In this document: positions 1-11,543 of the stretch, piece by piece
Position numbering within the stretch: position 1 is the first letter of the stretch
Layout of the letters: each line of letters begins with the position of its first letter
Assembly: GCA_029931535.1 (NCBI GenBank)
Contig: JAQPZY010001347.1
Location: forward strand, 1,461,501 to 1,525,500
DNA length: 64,000 nt
Reading direction: 5' to 3'
Source: Margaritifera margaritifera
Lineage: Eukaryota; Mollusca; Bivalvia; Unionida; Margaritiferidae
Notes under the pieces: generated by a model
Database searches by the model: none
The model's input: only the letters and a program-made list of their open reading frames with translations
Told to the model about the DNA's origin: nothing
Position numbers and translations under genes: made by a program

Positions 1-253
1 TTAGACGAGAAATAGTGAAAGCCCAATGCAAGATATACAAGTATATAACATGCATATAAAAGTCACTGAATTAAAAGTCTTGTTTCAAACATATTCTCTG
101 CCAAATTTATGGACATGTCTAAAATTTCTGCAGTAAAGCTTGTAAATCAAACTGATAATAATGTGATTATAATTTCATGTCATCAAATTACATGAATTAC
201 AGATTTACTCTCTCTCTCTGACTGACAGCTAATATCCTCAGACATCTGTCGAT

Positions 254-334
254 TTAGGCATTCAGAACATCGGCATGATGTTTTATGTGGTCTTCAATAA
301 ATGTAGCAATAAAGTAGTAGCTGTGATCATAACC
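254..334 (-). CDS. ESD: ESD last coding exon with stop codon
   Basis: Encodes [20 protein letters not shown], then ADVLNA and TAA (256-254). It carries the catalytic histidine H264. Acceptor 'ttttttccag'. No clear AATAAA polyadenylation signal is seen in the 250 bp left in the window. Confidence 0.95.
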   Translation of the reverse strand, partial: GYDHSYYFIATFIEDHIKHHADVLNA

Positions 335-3300
335 CTGGAAAAAAATGCAGAAATGATCATGATAACAATGATAATAAAAATGACAATATAGATAATGACA
401 ATAATGTTGATAATAGTAATGATGTGGAAAAAAACAGATGATACTGATGCTGCCCTTTTATGAATGTGGGCGTGGATGAAGTCACACAATTCCTCAAGTA
501 TTCAAGATAAATACATAAAATATGGGATAGGATTAGAGGATTGTTCTAATGTGCATCTAAAGATTTGTTTGGCCAGTTTATATGATCCTTCAGTGGTCTC
601 TCTTTTATGAGACCACCCCTTTTGCACAGAAAATGCTGGCCTTATAAAACAGGTGGTCTCCCTAAGTGGGTACAGAATGGTAAAATAATTTTGGTGTTGG
701 GCAAGGTTGACGCTGATTAGAGGGTGGCCTCTTCTGAAAGGGGGTCGCTCAAGAAGGGGACCACTGTTTTTGTCAAATATTTTGTTATTACTTATTCATC
801 CTGCCATTGATTTTACTCAAATATGAACATTCTGTGGTAATTTAATCATCAAGTCGAAACATTTGTTGAAAAATAACAAAACTGAACTACTTTATTTTTC
901 ATACTGTATTTTTGACAGCATAATTTCAGAAAAGTGAGAAGAAAAAAAACACATTTTGTACCTCCTGGAGTCTGTAAATAATAGGCACTTTGCTCTCTGC
1001 ACAGGCTTTCACAAGATTTTCGGGAAGCAGCTGACCATCTACAAAGAAATTATCTGCCTTACCCTGAAATTACCAATTAACAGTCTGTTTATAGTTGTGA
1101 ACATAGGACAAAACTATGGGAGACAACAAATGGAATCCAACATTTTACATTTACGATTTATTTACATTTTAAAGATAGCTTAAAACAACTTGTTCAGTTA
1201 ATATGATATCCAGCAATACTAACATGAGGAGAACTGATAATACCCTTCCTCAGTTAAAATTACAAAAACAAAAACAGAATTTTGAAAATAAGTTCAAAAT
1301 CTTACATTTCTGCAAAGAGGGGCACAAAAGTTTTCTTTCTTTTGTACTTTTTTCTGTGTGAACAACTCGTATCTTTTTACAAGAAGCCTATATTTTCTCT
1401 CTCTGTTACAAGAAACCTATATTATCTCTCTCTGTTACAAGAAACCTATATTTTTTCTCTCTGTTACAAGAAACCTATATTTTCTCTCTCTGTTACAAGA
1501 AACCTATATTTTCTCTCTGTTACAAGAAACCTATATTTTCTCTCTCTGATACAAGAAACCTATATTTTCTCTCTCTGTTACAAGAAACCTATATTTTCTC
1601 TCTCTGTTACAAGAAACCTATATTTTCTCTCTCTCTTACAAGAAACCTATATTTTCTCTCTCTCTTACATGAAACCTATATTTTCTCTCTCTGGAACTAA
1701 GAACAACAATTTACAGATGCAGACCTTAGAAATTAATTCAACAGACCTGCAAAAGTTTACTTTGATTTAAATGGATTTTCTCCTTCATTTATAGTTTTTG
1801 TATTATCTACTACTTAATTTTTGTCACTGAATTACAGTAGAATATAATTTGGTGTTAACTTTTTATGATTTAAGAAATAATTTAACTTAAATAAGAAGGT
1901 TCATACATTTTTATGTGTTCATTTTTATTGACAAAGAAACCCCAGTAAATATTAACAGCACATACAAAATACCCTTTATACAGTGTCATTTCCTACTGAC
2001 CTGATCAACAAGAAGACTGAGTGGTGGTCCATTGTACTTCTTCACCAAACAGCATGCATCGTACTCCTGAAATTAAATTTGTGGAAAGAAAAAATCATGC
2101 ATAAATCACATACCAGAAATGTGTTCATGATATATGAATGCTATGACCTAAATCAAAACCAAACATGACAACCAAGTGCACCACTATATCTCCCTTCCAC
2201 ATACAGTGCTCCCTCACTATAATGTAACTTATTATAAGACAGGTATGGGTGTGGATTCCATTACATAATGTAATAGTAATACTATATATAATGTACCCCA
2301 GTATAAAACATCACATGTAACATGGTACATTTTTATGACTCCCTTGATCAGTGTTATAGCGAGAGATCACTGCATTATATATAATGTACCCCATTATAAG
2401 ATAATCTCACATACAACACGGTACATGTCTATGACTCCCTTGAACAGTGTTATAGTGAGGGATCACTGCATTATGTATGTTGCTCTTCCTTCAAGTTCAA
2501 AGATGACCATGATATTACTAACTGGTTTGGTTTTTGTGGGTATGTGAGTGGCTGATTAGGCCAATTTGTGCTCTGAACTGTCTTTGGCACACTGGACAGG
2601 AGATGCCGCTTGGGGTTGCTTGATCAATAGAGGATGTGATGCTGTTCTGAGAATTATGCTGCTCATGCCTCTGCAATTCTCCTGTTAAAAATCTGTAGCT
2701 GCAGTATGGACGAGTCTGCTCCAGGTGGAGCGATCCTGTGTGAGATGTTCTCGAGACTCGGGGTCAATGTTGAAGTGTTGCAAGGATGACTTGAGGGAAC
2801 CTTTGAAGTGTTTCTACCGACCACCCTGAGATCGCTTTCCCTCCTTCAGCTCGCTGTAGATCTTCTTTGGTAGTCACTCTTCTAACATCCTAGTGACGTG
2901 GCCTGCCCATCTCACCTGTGATTTCATCAGCAGACAAAAATGAAATAGCACTGTGTATAATGTACCCCAGTATAAGGCAACATCACATATAACAAGGTAC
3001 ACTTCTATAGCTCCATTGAACAGCAATATAGTGATGGATCACTGAACCTGGACAGGCATACAAATGTTCAAATACTTGATGATCATTTCTCTTTGTCAGT
3101 CTGGGAGGAAATTTTGTAAAGATTGAAACAGACCTATGGGATGCATCCATACATGTGAACCTCCCTACCAGGAGGGTTTTCCTCCATGAGATGAGGATGT
3201 CTCCCATCACTCTTGTAAATCTCGCGCATACTCAAAATTATTTTAAAAAAATTCCCGAACAGACATTATTCACGTTTTTTTTTTACACCTTGCTTCAGTG

Positions 3301-6300
3301 TAGTATATTTCTGGTAAAGACTTACTGTGATCATGTGACTGTGAGCATGACACTTTAATTGCTAAATCAACTGACAATACCCTAAAATTAATCATTGGAT
3401 TATACTATGCGTGATAAGTAGTAATTCGGAATGGATGAAAGATGTTAATGGATTATGGTTGGATTAGACATTACTAAAGAGCTTGGTGTGGCATAAAACA
3501 GGTTGGTTTGGTATATTTAATGTTTGTCGATATCTAAGCATGCTACAACGCCAAAATCTAAACAACCAAAATATCACACAAAATTCAATAATGGATGGAA
3601 ACAGGAATTTCAGTGGTTGAAATCGAGTCCAAATGGATATGAATATGCATTCTGCCATTCCTACAAAGTCAAGTTTAAGAGGAACTTCCCAAATTAGACC
3701 CAGATATCACCAATCTTTAGAAGTTCTGGCAGGCAGTCAGCAACCTGAATCTACCCACAGGCAGAAAACAATTCCAATGCAGACACTGAAAGGACATTTA
3801 CCATTCTGAGAAAAATTCAGGCTGACTCCAGAGGAAACCTGGATCCAGTCACAGTACATCATCTCCTAAGTATTAAGATCAATGATGATGAGGAGTGCCA
3901 CAAAATATAATCCAGGCAATGATCTCCCAAGAAATGCTAAAAATGCTTGTGGTATATATAAAGAGAGTATGAATGGCAACAAGTTACTGTGAAGGGACTG
4001 ATGTGATTAGATGATGTGCATATTTTAATATTTAAAAAATGGACTTTTGTTCAACAGTTGTAATTTTTTTCCATTTGCATGCTAAATATTGGGTAGATGA
4101 AAATCCTCCCTCTTTTGAAGTCAAAACTCCAGACCAAATTTTGCAAATCTCCTGATCTGTCCTAAGCTGACCTCTCTGTTCTGTCATGTGTATGAACATT
4201 TGTGTTTGCCAAACATGTATGTCCCCACTGCAGATCCCAAAAATATAAGTCCAAAGAATTCAAAAATGTACCAAACAATTTGCAGCATTGCTGTAATGGT
4301 CTGTCAAAATATAATCAAGTCATCTACATATAAATACCAATATTCCTACTATATTTCATTTGTCTACCTTAGTCATCTACATATAAATACCAATATTCCT
4401 ACTATATTTCATCTGTCTACCTTAGTCATCTACATATAAATACCAATATTCCTACTATATTTCATGTCTACCTTAGTCATCTACATATAAATACCAATAT
4501 TCCTACTATATTTCATTTGTCTACCTTAGTCATCTACATATAAATACCAATATTCCTACTATATTTCATTTGTCTACCTTAGTCATCTACATATAAATAC
4601 CAATATTCCTACTATATTTCATTTGTCTACCTTAGTCATCTACATATAAATACCAATATTCCTACTATATTTCATTTGTCTACCTTAGCCATCTACATAT
4701 AAATACCAATATTCCTACTATATTTCATTTGTCTACCTTAGTCATCTACATATAAATACCAATATTCCTACTATATTTAATTTGTCTACCTTAGCCATCT
4801 ACATATAAATACCAATATTCCTACTATATTTCATTTGTCTACCTTAGTCATCTACATATAAATACCAATATTCCTACTATATTTCATTTGGGTTTTGCTT
4901 AATCATGCAAAGAAGGTTATTGTTAAAAAGTCCAAGTTGAAAATTGCTCTAATGTCTTGAAAATCTAATTAGGTTGTCTATGTATAAATGCAAGTGGTTT
5001 TTGCTTACTGTACTTACTCACGTATAATCCCATACCAACTGCAAACTGCATAGACCCAGATCTGCCGGCGCATAATGCATCGGCAGATCTGGGTCTATGC
5101 AGTTTGTAAGGACTAATCAATAGAACAAACAACATAGACCCTGATCTGCTGGCACATTATACGACTGCAGATCAGGATGTATGTTGTTTGCATTTGGACC
5201 CGGATTATATACGAGTATATACTGTAATTGTGTTGACAAGTTTTTTGCTCCAAAAGTCCCAAGTCCCAAAAGTGCAAAAATGTGTAAAAAACTGCTGTCA
5301 TGGCCTGCAAATCTTATCAACTTATCAACATATGACCATGGTAAAATGTGTGAAAAACTGCTGTCATGGCCTGCAAATCTTATCAGCTTATGACCATGGT
5401 AAAATGTGTGAAAAACTGCTGTCATGGCCTGCAAATCTTATCAACTTATGACCGTGGTCAAATGTGTGAAAAACTGCTGTCATGGCCTGCAAATCTTATC
5501 AACTTATGACCATGGTCAAATGTGTGAAAAACTGCTGTCATGGCCTGCAAATCTTATCAACTTATGACCATGGTCAAATGTGTGAAAAACTGCTGTCATG
5601 GCCTGCAAATCTTATCAACTTATGACCATGGTCAAATGTGTGAAAAACTGCTGTCATGGCCTACAAATCTTAACTTATGACCATGGTCAAATGTGTGAAA
5701 AACTGCTGTCATGACCTGCAAATCTTATGAACTTATGACCATGGTCAAATGTGTGAAAAACTGCTGTCATGGCCTGCAAATCTTATCAACTTATGACCAT
5801 GGTCAAATGTGTGAAAAACTGCTGTCATGGCCTGCAAATCTTATCAACTTATGACAATGGAAAAATGTGTGAAAAACTGCTGTCATGGCCTGCAAATCTT
5901 ATCAACTTATGACCATGGTAAAATGTGTGAAAAACTGCTATCATGGCCTGCAAATCTTATCAACTTATGACCATGGTAAAATGTGTGAAAAACTGCTATC
6001 ATGGCCTGCAAATCTTAGCAACTTATGACCATGGAAAAATGTGTGAAAAACTGCTGTCATGGCCTGCAAATCTTATCAACTTATGACCATGGTAAAATGT
6101 GTGAAAAACTGCTATCATGGCCTGCAAATCTTATCAACTTATGACCATGGTCAAATGTGTGAAAAACTGCTGTCATGACCTGCAAATCTTCTCAGCTTAT
6201 GACCATGGTAAAATGTGTGAAAAACTGCTGTCATGGCCTGCAAATCTTATCAACTTATGACCATGGTAAAATGTGTGAAAAACTGCTGTCATGGCCTGCA

Positions 6301-9300
6301 AATCTTATCAACTTGTGACCATGGTCAAATGTGTGAAAAACTGCTGTCATGGCCTGCAAATCTTATCAACTTATGACCATGGTCAAATGTGTGAAAAACT
6401 GCTGTCATGGCCTGCAAATCTTATCAACTTATGACCATGGTCAAATGTGTGAAAAACTGCTATCATGGCCTGCAAATCTTATCAACTTATGACCATGGTC
6501 AAATGTGTGAAAAACTGCTGTCATGGCCTACAAATCTTAACTTATGACCATGGTCAAATGTGTGAAAAACTGCTGTCATGACCTGCAAATCTTATCAACT
6601 TATGACCATGGTCAAATGTGTGAAAAACTGCTGTCATGGCCTGCAAATCTTATCAACTTATGACCATGGTCAAATGTGTGAAAAACTGCTGTCATGGCCT
6701 GCAAATCTTATCAACTTATGACCATGGAAAAATGTGTGAAAAACTGCTATCATGGCCTGCAAATCTTATCAACTTATGACAATGGAAAAATGTGTGAAAA
6801 ACTGCTGTCATGGCCTGCAAATCTTATCAACTTATGACCATGGTAAAATGTGTGAAAAACTGCTATCATGGCCTGCAAATCTTATCAACTTATGACCATG
6901 GTAAAATGTGTGAAAAACTGCTATCATGGCCTGCAAATCTTATCAACTTATGACCATGGTCAAATGTGTGAAAAACTGCTGTCATGGCCTGCAAATCTTA
7001 TCAACTTATGACCATGGTAAAATGTGTGAAAAACTGCTATCATGGCCTGCAAATCTTATCAACTTATGACCATGGTCAAATGTGTGAAAAACTGCTGTCA
7101 TGACCTGCAAATCTTCTCAGCTTATGACCATGGTAAAATGTGTGAAAAACTGCTGTCATGGCCTACAAATCTTATCAACTTATGACCATGGAAAAATGTG
7201 TGAAAAACTGCTATCATGGCATGCAAATTTTATCAACTTATGACCATGGAAAAATGTGTGAAAAACTGTTGTCATGGCCTGCAAATCTTATCAACTTATG
7301 ACCATGGAAAAATGTGTGAAAAACTGCTGTCATGGCCTGCAAATCTTATCAACTTATGACCATGGAAAAATGTGTGAAAAACTGTTGTCATGGCCTGCAA
7401 ATCTTATCAACTTATGACCATGGTAAAATGTGTGAAAAACTGTTGTCATGGCCTGCAAATCTTATCAACTTATGACCATGGTAAAATGTGTAAAATGGCA
7501 TGGCTCTAAGAATAAGATTTGTTGTTCTATTGTGTTAAAACGATTTGGGACAGACACACAGAACTACAGCAGAGAAACAATATGCCCCCATCTGCTATTG
7601 TAGTGCTGACATAAAAACGGTGGTGCCTGGCTAAACTAGGCAGGATATACCAGCATACCTGCTATATTCCCAGACAGTGTTGGGTTTTTTGAGACTCAAA
7701 AAGTGTGTTTTGAGCTCCCAAGAAGGGTCAGTGTGCATGACCCAAAAAAAGCTACGTCATCCAATAAGCTATCTTTTCATATAAGCCTATAGAAAATGAC
7801 TGGAAATTCAAATCTGAATAAACGAAAATAACTTGTCTGTTTAAAGCATTTAATACACTTACAAAGAAAAAATAGTTGCTAGACTTAGAATTGTCAAATA
7901 TCGTCACCACACACATACACATATGTACAAGCATACTCACAACCACACTGACATTAAACAAAATATTTAAAAAATGCACCAAGTTGCCATCTTTAAAATC
8001 CATTGGATGCTGGAATATAGACTTAATTAGATGCAGTCTTTGCTGCTCTTAATAGTTCAGTAGGGGTTTGAAGGTAATGCAAGTGTCATTTGTGTTCATC
8101 TCTGCACCCATCAGAGACTGGATGGTACTATTGTTCAAACTTCCCTGCTGGATTTTCTGAGCAAAACTATGGCAAGAACCGAGTTGTTCTTGCCGACCAT
8201 AATGTTGGCATTGTCAGAACTGTATAAGATGTTGTTTAACTCCAGGAGATATGCTTGTCTCTATAGAAAAAAGAAAATATAAGTCACATTAGGGACTGAT
8301 CATTTTACTGGGGGGGGGGGGGGCATAATTATTTTCAAGCTTTATAGGGGTCTTACAGGTAATTTAACAATAATAAACACCTCTGTCTGGTACAGGTGTT
8401 AACACAATCTCTTCATCAACACAAATCAAATGTGTAAACATGAGCGTGTGCTTATTATTGTCTTTCAATCAATCTATTTCATGGCTAAAATCATTCTGAA
8501 AAGCATAGGTGTATTGATAGTTGGTATTGTAAAAAGATTAAGATAACAAATAATAATAAAGAGGACTAACCTGAATGTTAATTCAGTGTGTTGAATATAT
8601 TCTGGCTTGTCCCGATGTTACATACAGTTGGTGCAGCTGTATCAACAGATGTCGTACACTCCAGAATGACTTGTGTCGATATGGTGTTTGCAGTATGAGC
8701 AAATAATGAAATGCTCCCATTTGCTGCTGTGCTTCACAACATCAAAAACCGTCAACCAGGAGTTCTGAAATTTTGTTTTGCTGGGCTTTGCTGATGACTT
8801 GCTGTTTCCTGAATCACAACTGCATTTTGACATTTTGCCTTCAAAAATGAATCAGACCTGAACACTATTCCAACTATTGAAATAATCATGTTTTGTGTTT
8901 TATATATGGAGTAATCTCTGATTTCAAAGAAACGTTGCCGCTATTCACAAACTTGCCAATAATCTTTAATAAAGATGGCTTAAACATTCTCATTAAAGGT
9001 AATGATGAGTAATTACTTCTATTCTTCAACATGCATCTCTATGATTCACCAATAACTTCAAACGAATTGGGTTGTTCCACTTTGTGAACTTTACCTATGC
9101 AAATTAGCCTAATGGGCGCCTCCACAGCAGTCTTCAAAGGACTTGACACATCACCCTAGCTATTGTAACAGCCAGTTAAGTAATATGTGAAATGATGGTT
9201 GTCTATACTGGACCGCCTTACCTTTAATTGCCTCTGTGACAATTAGCTGTATGAACTGCCCCAAGGATAATTTTACAGGAGCTCTAAGCAGAACTGTTTA

Positions 9301-11510
9301 CTGTTTATACATACCGTATTTCATGTAATTTTTTGTACCCTTTAATTTTTCGTACACCATCTAGCTATACAAATAATTATTATTTAAATGTATTATATTT
9401 TTTCGTACTTAGCACTTTGTATTTTTCGTCAAATCCTTTACATTTTTGTACATAAATGTTCTACTAAGAAGATTTACGCTTGCAAAAAAGATAGAAAATA
9501 TTACCATTTTTTAAAATACAAAGATGAATGAGAGATTGAAATGACATACAATTAAGGTGGGGTATTTTTGGTTGTTTTTTATCGTTGTATTATTTTTTAA
9601 CATCGTAATTTGATGTGTTAAAATTCGAGAGGTTCCCATTTCAAACGGCTTTGAAAATATACCGATGTATGATTTAGATACATCCAATGACCAAAGTATT
9701 GTTTTGCTAAGCATATGTTATAAATGGTCATTAGCTTTGGGTAAGTTCTTAAGTGGGACATCGAATAATGAAACAGGAGATTGAGAAATAAAAGAATCAC
9801 TATTTATAATCGTGCAGAAAGGTCACTGATCAATTCATTCTTTTATTACATTTTTTAACCATGTATTATGATGTTTTTATTTGAATCAAGAATAGAAGTT
9901 CACGTTTCAAATGGCTTTGAAAAAATACAGATGTACGATTTAGATATGTAAAACGACCAATGTATTGTTTCACGAGTATATAATGATATAATCCCATGTG
10001 AAAAAAATAATTATCTGTTGCCTTAATAATAAAAGCTTACCTGAACTATGTTAATTTCACTTAAATTTGTAATTGAGGCATCAAATAATGGAACAGAAGA
10101 TTAAGAAATAAAAGAATCACCATTTATAATCGTGCAGAAAGGTCACTGATCATTTAATTCTTTCATTACTTTTTTTAACCATGTATTTTGATGTTTTTTA
10201 TTTGAATCGAGAAGAGAAGTTTACATTTCAAACTGCTCTGAAAAAATACCAATGTACAATATTGGTATGTTAAACTACCAATGTATTGTTTGCTGAGTAT
10301 ATGTTTCATACAATCCCCAATGAAAAACAAAACTATTTGTTGCATCAATTAAAACTTAACCGACCTATTTGTTAACTTCATGTATTGCATCGAATAATGA
10401 AACTGGAGATCAAGAAATAAAGAAATAATCACCATTTATAACTGTGCAGAAAGGCCTTTGATTGTCTTACACTGAAAGAGTAATTGTTTCGTTAATTGAG
10501 AATCTACCCTCATTCATCGATCTGTCCTTCTTTGTTTTCTTTATCAGTGAGCAAATATAATGATTGATGCATATGATCTCTTAGTGTCATTACAATATCT
10601 ACTGCTGTTCATTAACTGGACAATGGCCTTTACAGTACATATCCTTAAACAATATCATTAATGAGTGCTCTTTATTCAGTTGGTCACTGTAACAAAGCAC
10701 CACAAACATCATAAAATGAGTCAGGAAACCATTTGATGTTTTCTTATTCAGCAAAAATTATATCTCAGTACATGCTAAAGTGAAGACCATGGACCATTGG
10801 TCAGTTAGTCTTATTGTTTCATTATAGTAATACAAAAATAAAATATAAAACCTTGTCATTTTCTATCATAAATCTGAAAGTAATTGACTCAGTGAAATTG
10901 ATTCTTATATATATTATCTTTTAAGTGCTTGTACTGTTTTTACTTGGATATAATTAACATTTTATTAAGAATCTATTCTACGATACACCCCTCTATTGTC
11001 ACCTTTATTGGCGATTATGAATAACAAGTATTGCGTGTGATTGCTTGTCATTACAACATCTACTGCTGTTTGCACAATCACCTTCATAGATCACTCAGAG
11101 ATTTTCATTTCCTATGGATAACCTCATTTCCCTATTGGTAGCCTCACTAATTTGACCCCTTCTGTCGAATCTTGCCCTCAATCTGGTGTCAACTGGTATA
11201 ACCTAACCAAAGCTCTAGGCATATTTAATTAGCATGTAAATAACACTGCATACCCATGTAGTTCTTGTGACAATGTATCATTAAAACAAGAATGAATCGT
11301 TTATTTAGAGGTGTTAATTAATAATGGAATATAGTAGTGCCCTTGTACATGAGGAAGATCACAACCGTGAAGTAACTGAAAATATATATTACAATCACCC
11401 TGTAACCTCTCTCTTTTTTCTCTTTTTCTCTCTCTCCAAAACTTAAAAAGCTACAAATAAAAACTACTCTGAATACATACAATCTTACACACTGACACAA
11501 CATTGTTCCA

Positions 11511-11543
<33 letters not shown>

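Noticed and set aside
1282..1770. 162-codon open frame
   Set aside because: It is a translation of the 29-bp minisatellite in an ESD intron, with no family motif.
5280..7496. CRISPR-like repeat array
   Set aside because: Repeats are head-to-tail with no unique spacers and the host is eukaryotic.
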